A stretch of 64,000 nucleotides of DNA from NCBI GenBank assembly GCA_028280615.1, contig JANQLK010000022.1, positions 1 to 64,000 on the forward strand. The letters run 5' to 3'. Position 1 is the first letter of the stretch; each line of letters opens with the position of its first letter. This stretch comes from Woeseiaceae bacterium (GTDB taxonomy: Bacteria; Pseudomonadota; Gammaproteobacteria; Steroidobacterales; Woeseiaceae). The translations under genes were made by a program, and so were the position numbers. The notes under the pieces were generated by a model. It was not told the origin of the DNA and searched no databases. It saw only the letters and a program-made list of their open reading frames with translations. Of this stretch, positions 6,949 through 15,726 are shown in pieces.

Positions 6949-9900
6949 TGCGCGCCTCCCTTGGCCGACGCGTCGCCCCCGTCCGTGCGGCTGATGTAGC
7001 GCTCGACGAACACGAACATGGCCGGCACGACGAGCACGCCGATGACGGTCGCCGCGAGCATGCCGCTGAATACGGTCATGCCCATGACCTTGCGCGCCTC
7101 GGCGCCGGCACCGCTCGCGATCAGAAGCGGGACTACGCCCAGGATGAACGAGAACGCCGTCATCAGGATCGGCCGGAACCGTGATCTGGCGGCGATCATC
7201 GCGGCCTCGAGCGCGCGCTTGCCGGTCTTCATTTCCTGGCTCGCAAACTCGACGATCAGGATCGCGTTCTTGGCCGCCATGCCGATTAGCATGACGAGCC
7301 CGATCTGCGCGAACACGTTGTTGACGTAGCTCTCGCTGAACACGCGCGCGATCCACAGCCCGGCCATTGCGCCGAACACGGCGATCGGCGTGCCGAGCAT
7401 GACCGACAAGGGCAGCGTCCAGCTCTCGTACTGGGCGGACAGGATAAGGAACACGAACACCAGCGCCATGACGAACACGACGCCGCCCGTGCCGGCGGCA
7501 ACTTTTTCCTGGTAGGACATGTTGGCCCAGGCATAGCCCATGTCCGACGGCAGCGTGGCATCGGCCACCTGCTCGAGCGCGGCTAGCGCCTGCGCGGAAC
7601 TGTAGCCTTCGGCCGGCTGGCCGGAAAGCTCGGCGGCGCGGAACAGGTTGAAGCGGTTCGTGAACTCGGCGCCCTGCGTTCGGCTCGTCGTCACGAGCGT
7701 CGACAGCGGCACCATCTCGCCCTCCGCGTTGCGCACATAGAACATCCGAATGCCGCCTTCGTCGGCGCGGTACTCGGGTTCGGCCTGGACGTAGACCTTG
7801 TACAGGCGGCCGAAACGGTTGAAGTCGTTGACGTAGGCGCCGCCCAGGAACGAACCGATCGACGTGTTGATGTCGGACAGCCGCACGCCGAGCTTGAGCG
7901 CCTTGGGCTTGTCGATGTCGACATAGATCTGCGGCACGCTCGAGCGAAACAGCGTGTTCACGTTGGCGATCTCGGGCCGCTGGTTCGCGGCGGCGATGAA
8001 CTCCCGGGTACGCGCCTCGAGGTATTGCGGCGGGCTGCCGCCCAGGTCCTGCAGCATCATCGAGAAGCCCGACCCCGTGCCGAGGCCCGGGATGGCCGGC
8101 GGTCCGAACGCGAACGCGACGCCTTCGCTGATCTGGGTCGCGAACGCGAAGTTGAGGCGGCGGACGAGGAAGGTCGCATGATCGCGAATGTCAGGACGCT
8201 CGTCCCAGTCTTTGAGCTGGAAAAACAGGAATCCGGCATTGGGCTGCGTCGTGCCCGTGATCAGGCTGAACCCCGAGATCGTCGTGTAGCTCTCGACGGC
8301 GTCGAATTGCGCGATGACCTTTTCGACTTCGCGCATGACTTCCTCGGTCCGCTCCAGCGAGGCGGCATCGGGGAGCTGTAGCGCGCCCAGGATGTAGGCC
8401 TGGTCTTCCTCGGGGACGAAGCCGCCGGGCACCGCCGAGAACAGCCAGATCACGGCGACGAGCATGACCGCGACGAGCACGCCCGCGCGCACGAGCTTCT
8501 CGGTGAAGAAGCCCGTGTACGCCATGAATTTCTCGGTCGCGACCTCGAAGCCCCGGTTGAACTTCTTGAAGAAGCGATCGAAGGCGCTCTTGTCCTCGCC
8601 CGGCGGTTTGAGCAGCGACGCGGCGAGCGCCGGACTCAGCGTCAGCGCATTGATCGAGGAAATCGCGACCGAGATTGCGATCGTGATCGCGAACTGCTGG
8701 TACAGGCGGCCCGTGATGCCGCCCATCGTCGCAACCGGCACGAACACGGCGATCAGCGACAGCGAGGTGGCTACGATCGGCGCCGACACCTCGCGCATGG
8801 CCTCGATCGTGGCCTCCCTGGCCTTCATGCCCCGCTCCATCTTCTGCGCCACGGCCTCGACGACGACGATGGCGTCGTCGACGACGATACCGATCGCAAG
8901 GACTAGCCCTAAGAGCGACAGCGTGTTGATCGAAAAGCCGAGCAGCGGAAACACGGCGAACGTGCCGATCAGCGAGACGGGTACCGCGAGCGTCGGGATC
9001 AGCGTCGAACGCGCGTTTTGCAGGAAAATGTAAACGACGAAGATGACCAGCGCGACGGCCTGGAACAGCGTGATCACGATCTCGCGTATGCCGGCCTTGA
9101 TCGGCCGCGTCGTATCGAGGGCGATCCTGTAGTCGACGTCTTCGGGGAAGCGCGCCTTGAGTTGCTCGAGTGCCTCGAACACCTGGTCGGCGACCTCGAT
9201 GCCGTTGGCATCCGGCAGCTGGTAGATCAGCACCGATGCGGAGGGCGCCTGGTTGAGCCGCGAGGAAACGACGTAGCTCTGCGTGCCGAGCTCGACGCGC
9301 GCCACGTCCTTGAGGAACACCTGCGAACCGTCGGGATTCGAACGGACGACGACCTCGCCGAACTCGTCGGCCGTGACGAGACGCCCAGGCGTCTGCACCG
9401 TGTAGGTGAATTCGGTGCCCTCGGGCGCCGGCGGCCCGCCGATCTGGCCGGCCGGGATCAGCACGTTCTGCTCGCGAATCGCCGTCGTGATGTCGGGCAC
9501 GGTCAGACCCAGCTTGGCAAGCTGGTCCGGCTTCACCCAGACGCGCATCGCGTATTCGAACGTCGAGCCGCCCGCGATGGTTGCCTGGCCGACGCCGCGA
9601 ATGCGCGCGAGCTCGTCGAGCACGTTGATCGTCGCGTAGTTGGTCAGAAACTCGTCGTCGTAGCTGCCGTTCGGCGAGATCAGCGAGACCAGCAGCAGCG
9701 GAAACGAGAGCTGCTTCTTCACGGTCACACCGAGCCGCTTGACCTCCTCCGGCAGCGCGGCCTGCGCTTCGGAGACGCGGTTCTGCACGAGGACGTTGGC
9801 CATATCGAGGTCGGTGCCGACTTCGAAGGAGACCTGCAGCTGCATGTAGCCCGAACTCGCGTTCGTGGACTTCATGTAGATCATGTCCTCGACGCCGTTG

Positions 9901-10106
9901 ACCTTCTGCTCGATCGGCGTGGCGACGGACTCTTCGACCGCGACGGCGTTGGCGCCCGTGTAGCTGGCCGTAACCGACACCAGCGGCGGCGTGATCTCCG
10001 GGTACTGGGCAATCGGCAGCGATGACAGCGAGACGAAGCCGACGATCACGGTGATGATCGCGATGACCATCGCGACAATCGGCCGGCGGACGAAAAACTC
10101 GGCCAT
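6945..10106 (-). CDS. RND multidrug efflux permease (HAE1, AcrB/MexF-like)
   Basis: 1053 residues, the usual size of AcrB-type pumps: twelve membrane helices in two halves, each with a large periplasmic loop. The N-terminus MAEFFVRRPIVAMVIAIITV is typical. The proton-relay Asp pair sits in GIVVDDAIVVVEAV and the partner Lys in GMAAKNAILIVEF. It exports hydrophobic drugs, bile-like compounds or toxic metabolites from the inner membrane and periplasm using the proton gradient. It follows the adaptor gene after 3 bases and overlaps the channel gene by 4 bases. No local regulator gene is present; the substrate is unknown. Confidence 0.95.
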   Translation of the reverse strand: MAEFFVRRPIVAMVIAIITVIVGFVSLSSLPIAQYPEITPPLVSVTASYTGANAVAVEESVATPIEQKVNGVEDMIYMKSTNASSGYMQLQVSFEVGTDLDMANVLVQNRVSEAQAALPEEVKRLGVTVKKQLSFPLLLVSLISPNGSYDDEFLTNYATINVLDELARIRGVGQATIAGGSTFEYAMRVWVKPDQLAKLGLTVPDITTAIREQNVLIPAGQIGGPPAPEGTEFTYTVQTPGRLVTADEFGEVVVRSNPDGSQVFLKDVARVELGTQSYVVSSRLNQAPSASVLIYQLPDANGIEVADQVFEALEQLKARFPEDVDYRIALDTTRPIKAGIREIVITLFQAVALVIFVVYIFLQNARSTLIPTLAVPVSLIGTFAVFPLLGFSINTLSLLGLVLAIGIVVDDAIVVVEAVAQKMERGMKAREATIEAMREVSAPIVATSLSLIAVFVPVATMGGITGRLYQQFAITIAISVAISSINALTLSPALAASLLKPPGEDKSAFDRFFKKFNRGFEVATEKFMAYTGFFTEKLVRAGVLVAVMLVAVIWLFSAVPGGFVPEEDQAYILGALQLPDAASLERTEEVMREVEKVIAQFDAVESYTTISGFSLITGTTQPNAGFLFFQLKDWDERPDIRDHATFLVRRLNFAFATQISEGVAFAFGPPAIPGLGTGSGFSMMLQDLGGSPPQYLEARTREFIAAANQRPEIANVNTLFRSSVPQIYVDIDKPKALKLGVRLSDINTSIGSFLGGAYVNDFNRFGRLYKVYVQAEPEYRADEGGIRMFYVRNAEGEMVPLSTLVTTSRTQGAEFTNRFNLFRAAELSGQPAEGYSSAQALAALEQVADATLPSDMGYAWANMSYQEKVAAGTGGVVFVMALVFVFLILSAQYESWTLPLSVMLGTPIAVFGAMAGLWIARVFSESYVNNVFAQIGLVMLIGMAAKNAILIVEFASQEMKTGKRALEAAMIAARSRFRPILMTAFSFILGVVPLLIASGAGAEARKVMGMTVFSGMLAATVIGVLVVPAMFVFVERYISRTDGGDASAKGGAQ

Positions 10107-10109
10107 GGC

Positions 10110-11270
10110 TCAGCCCGCGCCCGCGCCGTCCTGTGATTTGGGTGCAACCTTGACGCCGGTGCGAAGCCGCTGCAGCCCCTCGAGCGCAATGCGCTCGCCG
10201 GCCTCGAGGCCGGACTCGACGATCCAGCCTTCGGGCGTGCGCGGTCCCATCTCGACGCGACGCAGCTCGACGACGTCATCGTCACCGACGACGGCGAGCT
10301 GGAACAGTCCCTGGGTTTCGATGACCGCCCGCTGCGGCACGGCGATGGCGTCTCTGCGCGTCTCGACGACACCCCGGACGCGCGCGAACTGGCCGGGCAG
10401 GATGACGCGGCCGGGGTTGGCGAAGTCGGCTTCGAGCGTCAGTGTGCCGGTCGTCGGATCGATGGCCGCATCGAAATTGACGATCTCGCCGGGCTGGTCG
10501 TGGATCGTGCCGTCCGAGAGTATCAGCTTGAGCCTGCGTCCCTGCCGATTTTCGTCATCGATCTTGCGCATCGTCTCGGCGAAGCGGCGTGCGAAGGCCA
10601 GGTACTCGCGCTCGTTGATCGAGAACCGGACTCGAATCGGGTCTGTCCGCGAAACGACGTTGAGCACGACGGGATTCGGCGAGCGGCCGACGTACTCGCC
10701 GACCCTGGCCTCCGTGATGCCGATCAGGCCGTCGACGGGCGAGGCGATGCGCGTGTAGCCGAGCTCGATCTCCGCCTGCTCGACCCGGGCTCGGGCTGCC
10801 TGGACGCTGGCCTCGGCGGCATCGAACTGGGCGATGGCGGCATCGAGGTCCTGCTGGCTGACGGCACTGATCTCGGCAAGCGGCCGGATGCGCTCGAGGT
10901 CGCTCGACGCCTTGGCCAGGCTGGTCTCGGCCTCGGCGAGCTGACCCTCCGCCTCGACGACGCGCGCTTCGAACGGGCGCGGGTCGATCACGTAAAGCAG
11001 CTGGCCCTTTTTGACCTCGCGGCCCTGGAGGAAATGAATCTCCTCGAGCACCCCGTCGACACGGGCGCGGATCTGGATATCGACCGAACCGAGCGTCTGC
11101 CCGACCATGTCGAGCGTCAGGTCGATGTCGTCTGCCTTGGCCTCGTAGACGTCGACCTGCATCGGCGGCATTTCCGGCGGCGTCCGCGGGCCGCAGGCCG
11201 TGAGCGCCAGCGCGGCCGCGAGCGCGGCCGGGGCGCCCGCTATCCGGAATCGGTGCTGCAATCGATCCAT
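10110..11270 (-). CDS. RND efflux periplasmic adaptor lipoprotein (membrane fusion protein)
   Basis: 386 residues. Start chosen at ATG 11270, giving a signal ending in lipobox LTAC followed by GPRTPPEMPP. Domain order is that of AcrA/MexE: lipoyl halves around a coiled-coil hairpin (about residues 95-180, EAETSLAKASSDLERIRPLAE), a beta-barrel, and a membrane-proximal domain ending in EGLQRLRTGVKV. It bridges the RND pump and the outer-membrane channel. First gene of the three-gene operon; the 150 bases upstream contain no operator I can identify. Confidence 0.93.
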   Translation of the reverse strand: MDRLQHRFRIAGAPAALAAALALTACGPRTPPEMPPMQVDVYEAKADDIDLTLDMVGQTLGSVDIQIRARVDGVLEEIHFLQGREVKKGQLLYVIDPRPFEARVVEAEGQLAEAETSLAKASSDLERIRPLAEISAVSQQDLDAAIAQFDAAEASVQAARARVEQAEIELGYTRIASPVDGLIGITEARVGEYVGRSPNPVVLNVVSRTDPIRVRFSINEREYLAFARRFAETMRKIDDENRQGRRLKLILSDGTIHDQPGEIVNFDAAIDPTTGTLTLEADFANPGRVILPGQFARVRGVVETRRDAIAVPQRAVIETQGLFQLAVVGDDDVVELRRVEMGPRTPEGWIVESGLEAGERIALEGLQRLRTGVKVAPKSQDGAGAG

Positions 11271-11469
11271 GTGAACGTTCTCGTGGGACGGACGAAGCGA
11301 CGCGCGCCGCCCTGTCGAGGGCTCGAGCGACGGGCATCCGTCCGGTTGACCGGCCGTTGTTGTTCTGGGTTCGGCCGAAAACTTGGTGTCAATCTCCGCA
11401 CAAGAGTGTGCAGTGCAAGGCATGGCGCTGCAAGCTCGGCGACGCGTGCGGAATCAAGGAGACGCTGGC

Positions 11470-11730
11470 TTAACGTCGGTCACCATCATAGTCCAGCCAG
11501 ATCCAGTACAGCGAGCCACATTTCGGGCATTCCACGTGCCTGGCGAACCCGATCGGCCGGTCTCGCCACTCGAAGCCGCAGGCGATACAGCGGTTCCTGG
11601 CAATGATCCGGGATCGTGCCTTCTTGAGATCGAAGCGCTTCATCGAAGGTTTGTTCGGCCGTTCGCCGTCGTCAGCACCCGGGGGTTGGATCGTGTGTCG
11701 CCGAGAGTACCAGCCCGCAGCGTCGAACAC
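11470..11730 (-). CDS. Small zinc-ribbon protein
   Basis: 86 residues from GTG 11730; an internal ATG at 11643 would give 57 residues beginning MKRFDLKKARS and covers the whole recognisable part. Two CxxC pairs (CIACGF and CPKCGS, 17 residues apart) form a zinc ribbon, and the C-terminus is aromatic and acidic (YWIWLDYDGD). Similar small zinc-ribbon proteins are common in this group but have no known function. Neither start has a strong ribosome site. It is divergent from pldA. Confidence 0.6.
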   Translation of the reverse strand: MFDAAGWYSRRHTIQPPGADDGERPNKPSMKRFDLKKARSRIIARNRCIACGFEWRDRPIGFARHVECPKCGSLYWIWLDYDGDRR

Positions 11731-11764
11731 CGTCGCCGCGCCGGAAACCGCGACGCGGGCCGGG

Positions 11765-11773
11765 TGCTATAGT
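11765..11773 (+). promoter_or_regulatory. pldA: Extended -10 promoter for phospholipase A gene
   Basis: TGCTATAGT matches TGnTATAnT. The predicted transcript start is near 11780, giving a leader of about 25 bases. No -35 is needed for an extended -10 and none is clear. Confidence 0.4.
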
Positions 11774-11804
11774 CGGCCGCGCGACGCCTACCGGGATGCA
11801 CACC

Positions 11805-12761
11805 ATGCGTACTCAGACTGCCGCCATCGTCGCGGTCCTCGTCCTGCTGCTGCCTGCCGCCGCGGCCGCCGTGGGCGATCCGGGCGACTGCGCGCATATC
11901 GCCGACCGTGACTCGAGGCTCGACTGTTTCGACGGCTTCTTTCCGTTGTCGGAGCCGGAGAAACCCGCGGAACGCCGCTCAGCGATCGAGGCGCGAGCCG
12001 CGTTGGAGCGCGAAGCGCTCGATAACTGGTTTGCGATCACGCCGCACAGACCGAACTATCTCCTGCCCGTAACGCACAACTTCTCGTCGGATTTCTCGCC
12101 GTACGGCTCGTTCGGGGAACGGTTCAGCGACACGGAAATCAAGTACCAGCTGAGTCTGAAGACACGCGTCTGGCCTAATCTGTGGCGCGGCTCGTCGCTG
12201 TGGTTCGCCTATACCCAGCAGTCTTTCTGGCAGCTGTACGCGGACAAGGCGGCCTCCGCACCGTTCCGCGAAACCAATCACGAGCCGGAACTCCGATGGC
12301 AGATGCCCGTGCGCTTCAGCGTGCTCGGCTGGAACGCGAGAGTCGCGACGCTCGCGCTCGTGCACCAGTCGAACGGTCGGGTCGAACCACTGTCACGCAG
12401 CTGGAATCGCGTCGTCGGCGAGCTCGTGTTCGAGCGCGGCCAGTTCGCCACGTCGGTCCGGGCGTGGTCGAGGATCAGCGAAGACGCCGAGACCGACGAC
12501 AACCCCGATATCGAGGACTACATGGGCCGCATCCAGCTCGGCGCGGCCTATCGCGGCGAGCGGCATACGTTTGCGATCGGCGTCAAGAACAACCTCAGCC
12601 GCGACAATCGCAGCGGCGTTGAACTGAGCTGGACGTTCCCGCTGGCCGAGCACCTCAAAGGTTACCTTCAGGTGTATTCCGGCTACGGGGAAAACCTGAT
12701 CGATGCCGAGAACTACACGAACCGGGTGGGAATCGGTCTTGCGCTGACCGATTGGCTCTAG
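11805..12761 (+). CDS. pldA: Outer-membrane phospholipase A (OMPLA)
   Basis: 318 residues. A Sec signal (MRTQTAAIVAVLVLLLPAAAAA) is followed by a 12-strand barrel region starting NYLLPVTHNF. The catalytic motif HQSNGR supplies His and Ser, and the Asn lies in SRSWNR, matching the His-Ser-Asn triad of E. coli OMPLA (family A1). It hydrolyses phospholipids misplaced in the outer leaflet and preserves outer-membrane asymmetry; the family dimerises with calcium. An in-frame ATG three codons earlier is possible, but GGGA spacing favours 11805. Confidence 0.92.
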   Translation: MRTQTAAIVAVLVLLLPAAAAAVGDPGDCAHIADRDSRLDCFDGFFPLSEPEKPAERRSAIEARAALEREALDNWFAITPHRPNYLLPVTHNFSSDFSPYGSFGERFSDTEIKYQLSLKTRVWPNLWRGSSLWFAYTQQSFWQLYADKAASAPFRETNHEPELRWQMPVRFSVLGWNARVATLALVHQSNGRVEPLSRSWNRVVGELVFERGQFATSVRAWSRISEDAETDDNPDIEDYMGRIQLGAAYRGERHTFAIGVKNNLSRDNRSGVELSWTFPLAEHLKGYLQVYSGYGENLIDAENYTNRVGIGLALTDWL

Positions 12762-12771
12762 CCCACGTCCG

Positions 12772-14238
12772 TCAGCTAGACGCCGACGCCATGCGATAAA
12801 CCTCGGCGCCGAGCCATTTGAGCGCGTCCTCGGTCGCCTCGCACCAGGGGTGACCGAAGCTCAGACGCAGGAAGTTCGGGTAGGCACCGCGCGGCGACGA
12901 GAGCTTGCCGGGCAGCGTGCTGATGCCCGCATCGATGGCGCTGTCGAACAGCAGCTCGGCGTCGACGCTGTCAGGCAGCTCGAGCCACAGCACGCCGCCG
13001 CCGTCGGGCTTCGAGGTCCGCGTTTCAGCGGGAAAGTGCTGCGCCACGAGTGCGCTCATGCGATCGGCGTTGCAGCGCAGTTCGGGGCGCAGCGCTTTGA
13101 GATGACGCTCGTAGTCGCCCGAGGCCATGAACTCGGCCAGCGTGAGCTGCTGCAGGAAGCCCGAGGAACAGGAAAATGCGCGTTTCAGCCGGGCGATCGT
13201 GTCGACGGACTCTCCCGCGACGATCCAGCCGATGCGGTAGCCGGGTGCGGCGGACTTCGAGAAGGAACCGCAGGTCAGAATGTGCGCGTTGCTGTCTAGA
13301 AACTGCGCGGGCATGGGACGCTGGCCGTCGAAGCGAAGTTCGCCGTAGACGTCGTCCTCGATCAACGCGACGTCGTGCCTTTCGATCAGGTCGACGAGCC
13401 GCCTGCGATCCTCGTCGGGCATCGTCACGCCGAGCGGATTGCCGATCGTCGTCGAGAACACGCAGGCCTTGACCGGATGCTTCTCGAGCGTGGCTTCGAC
13501 CGCGGATACTTCGACGCCCTCCTCGGGGCAGGTCTTAACCTCGATCGCGAGCATGCCGAGGCTGTCGATGAGCTCGAGCACGCCGTGATAGGCCGGGGTC
13601 TCGACGGCGATGACGTCGCCGGCCGTTGCGACCGACGACAGCGCGAGCATGAGCGCCTCCTGGCCGCCGTTGGTGATGCAGATTTCGTCGGGCTCGACGT
13701 TGACGCCCAGGGTGTCGAGGTAGCGGTAGGCGATCTGGCGCCGCAACAGCGGTTCCCCGACCGTCGACGCGTAGCCCAGACTGCGCTGCTCGGCCCGGGC
13801 CATGACGCGTTTCATGGCCCGGTGCAGTCCCTTGGCGACCGGCCGTGCCATCGACGGGTTGGCTATCCCCAGGGGCACGAGATCGGGCTGATTGATGCCG
13901 TCGTACACGCGCTCCATGAGCGTCCGGCATGCGCAGCTGACGGGCGGTCCGCCGGGATTTCCGGTCGGATCGACAAGGTCGTTGCGCTTCACGTGACGAA
14001 CGTAGTAGCCGGACTTCGGGCGCGCCTCGACGCGCCGCAGGCGCTCGAGCTCGACGTAGGCCTGACGCACGGTGGGTACGCTGACGCCGACGCGCTCACT
14101 CATCTTGCGCAGCGAGGGCAGCCGATCACCCGGCCTGAGCGTGCCGCTGTCAATATTTTCCGCAATCAAATCAATGACCTGGCGGTATTTGAAGGCGCCA
14201 TGCCCGGTGTCGGTGTGCAGCATATCTGTATAAGTCAT
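12772..14238 (-). CDS. MocR/PdxR-type transcriptional regulator (GntR HTH fused to aminotransferase fold)
   Basis: 488 residues. The N-terminal winged helix (about residues 20-85, GTLRPGDRLPSLRKMSERVGVS) is GntR type. The rest is a fold-type I aminotransferase with the PLP lysine in SFSKSAAPGYRIGW, the family NPLG and SNPxG-like segments, and EDDVYGEL. Such proteins use PLP or an amino compound as effector. It is divergent from a small gene and an EamA exporter, so it probably controls them. Two starts are possible (ATG 14238 or 14223) and neither has a ribosome site, suggesting a leaderless or very short-leader mRNA. Confidence 0.9.
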   Translation of the reverse strand: MTYTDMLHTDTGHGAFKYRQVIDLIAENIDSGTLRPGDRLPSLRKMSERVGVSVPTVRQAYVELERLRRVEARPKSGYYVRHVKRNDLVDPTGNPGGPPVSCACRTLMERVYDGINQPDLVPLGIANPSMARPVAKGLHRAMKRVMARAEQRSLGYASTVGEPLLRRQIAYRYLDTLGVNVEPDEICITNGGQEALMLALSSVATAGDVIAVETPAYHGVLELIDSLGMLAIEVKTCPEEGVEVSAVEATLEKHPVKACVFSTTIGNPLGVTMPDEDRRRLVDLIERHDVALIEDDVYGELRFDGQRPMPAQFLDSNAHILTCGSFSKSAAPGYRIGWIVAGESVDTIARLKRAFSCSSGFLQQLTLAEFMASGDYERHLKALRPELRCNADRMSALVAQHFPAETRTSKPDGGGVLWLELPDSVDAELLFDSAIDAGISTLPGKLSSPRGAYPNFLRLSFGHPWCEATEDALKWLGAEVYRMASASS

Positions 14239-14266
14239 ATTTATCAGAAATTGTATCTGTTATATC
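14224..14266. promoter_or_regulatory. AT-rich divergent regulatory region with direct repeats
   Basis: The interval between the MocR gene and the small gene/EamA pair is strongly AT-rich in a GC-rich genome. It holds direct repeats ATCTGTATAA (14224-14233) and ATCTGTTATA (14255-14264), three helical turns apart. MocR proteins are known to bind direct repeats in the divergent promoter, so this is the likely operator and also contains the -10 regions. Confidence 0.5.
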
Positions 14267-14322
14267 TCCAGATGCGGCGTAAAGTCAATCCCACGGTTTC
14301 AGATGCGATGGAGGAACGGACC

Positions 14323-14529
14323 ATGACGTGCACGACACTGAACAGGCGCCGCGGCGTGACTCGTGGCCCGGACGCCGGGGCCGGTCGCTGGCCCGGCGGG
14401 CAGAGGCAGCGTCTCTCGCGAATCGTCTCGCGGATCGGCGAGCAGCTTTTTCACTATCGCTACGTTCGAGCCGAGCTGATCGATCGCGCCCTGAAACGCG
14501 GGACCGACGACGGGAGGGAGCAGGAGTGA
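14323..14529 (+). CDS. Small basic protein coupled to the EamA exporter
   Basis: 68 residues from ATG 14323, preceded by GGAGG at ideal spacing. The product is rich in Arg and Gly, with a helical C-terminal half (IGEQLFHYRYVRAELIDRALKRG). Its TGA overlaps the GTG start of the EamA gene (GTGA). I do not recognise a family. The good ribosome site and coupling argue that it is translated; it may be a real small protein or a leader cistron that opens the exporter start. Confidence 0.55.
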   Translation: MTCTTLNRRRGVTRGPDAGAGRWPGGQRQRLSRIVSRIGEQLFHYRYVRAELIDRALKRGTDDGREQE

Positions 14530-15473
14530 ACAGCGCCTTCCTGTACCTGGTCACGGTGCTGATCTGGGGCTCGACCTTTTTCGCCGTCGAGTTTCAGCTC
14601 GGCGTCGTGGCGCCCGAAATCTCGCTCGTGTACCGCTTCGTCGCGGCAGCGCTGATCCTGTTCGGCTTCTGCAAGTGCAGCGGCCGGCGGCTGCACTTCG
14701 CCGTCCGCGAGCACCTCTGGTTCCTGCTGCTGGGTGCGCTCCTGTTCGGCATCAATTACATGCTCGCCTACCGCTCGCAGGTGTACACGACGTCGGCGAT
14801 GACCGCGATCGCGTTCTCCACGATGCTGTGGATGAACATCATCAACGCGCGGCTGTTCTTCGGCGTGCGCGCTTCGCGCAGCGTCATCGCCGGCGCGGCG
14901 CTCGGCATCGGCGGTATCGTGACGCTGTTCGCGCCCGAGGTCCGCGAATTCTCGCTCGAGGACGGCGCCGTCGTCGGCGTCATTCTCGCGATGGGCAGCG
15001 CGTTCGTCGCTTCGCTCGGCAACATGGCTTCACAGCGCGCACAGAAACGCGAACTGCCGGTCGTCCAGTCCAACGCCTGGGGCATGCTGTACGGCTCCGC
15101 GCTGTCGGCGCTGTACGCCGCGGCCCAGGGCTACGAGTTCGCGTTCGAGGTGTCGACGAGCTACATCGTTTCGCTGGCCTACCTCGCGGTGTTCGGGTCG
15201 ATCTTTGCCTTCGGTGCCTACCTGACGCTGTTGGGGAGAATCGGCGCACACCGCGCCGGCTACGCGATGGTCATGTTCCCGCTCATCGCGCTTATGTTGT
15301 CGGCCGCGTTCGAGGGACTCGTCATCGACGTGTACACGATCTCGGGCGCCGCGCTGGTGCTGGGCGGCAACGTGCTCGTGCTCCTCGACGGCGCGCGGCA
15401 TGCCGGCCGGCAACGAGCCGAGAGGGAGCCTGCCCGCGGTGACACGCCGTCACCAGAACCTATCTCAAGCTAG
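14526..15473 (+). CDS. EamA/DMT family transporter
   Basis: 315 residues, ten predicted helices formed by two EamA repeats. The motifs VTVLIWGSTFFAVEFQLG and ISLVYRFVAAALIL in the first repeat, and FGSIFAFGAYLTLLGRIGAHRAGY in the second, are typical of drug/metabolite (RhaT/YdcZ-like) exporters. Start GTG 14526 follows GGGAGGGAGCAGGA and overlaps the upstream stop. With the divergent MocR regulator it suggests export of an amino acid, amine or vitamin-B6-related compound; the substrate is not determined. Confidence 0.9.
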   Translation: MNSAFLYLVTVLIWGSTFFAVEFQLGVVAPEISLVYRFVAAALILFGFCKCSGRRLHFAVREHLWFLLLGALLFGINYMLAYRSQVYTTSAMTAIAFSTMLWMNIINARLFFGVRASRSVIAGAALGIGGIVTLFAPEVREFSLEDGAVVGVILAMGSAFVASLGNMASQRAQKRELPVVQSNAWGMLYGSALSALYAAAQGYEFAFEVSTSYIVSLAYLAVFGSIFAFGAYLTLLGRIGAHRAGYAMVMFPLIALMLSAAFEGLVIDVYTISGAALVLGGNVLVLLDGARHAGRQRAEREPARGDTPSPEPISS

Positions 15474-15726
15474 ATCGTGATCGCGCACGGACGGCACGGT
15501 ACAAGCCATAGGCACTGATCAGAAGCCAGAAGAACTCGATCGCAAACGCGGACAGGTTGAAGTCGAACCAGAGCGAGACCAGGATGCCGGCCGCGCCCAG
15601 GCCGTTGATGAGTGAGAACGCGATCGACCGCGCGGCCAGCCACCCTGTCTGCAGCAGAAAGTACGCGGCGACGATCAGCAGTGCGCCCGACAAGCCGATC
15701 AGGTCGGCGATCGAGACGCCGCTCAC
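15460..15726 (-). CDS. CBU_0592-like small membrane protein
   Basis: 88 residues with three hydrophobic segments (IGLSGALLIVAAYFLLQTG, then INGLGAAGILVSLWFDFN, then FFWLLISAYGLYRAV), matching the CBU_0592 family of uncharacterised membrane proteins. GTG 15726 overlaps the TGA of the nei gene (GTGA), so it is the last member of the ligase-helicase-glycosylase operon. Its end overlaps the convergent EamA gene by 14 bases. No role is known. Confidence 0.72.
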   Translation of the reverse strand: MSGVSIADLIGLSGALLIVAAYFLLQTGWLAARSIAFSLINGLGAAGILVSLWFDFNLSAFAIEFFWLLISAYGLYRAVRARSRSSLR

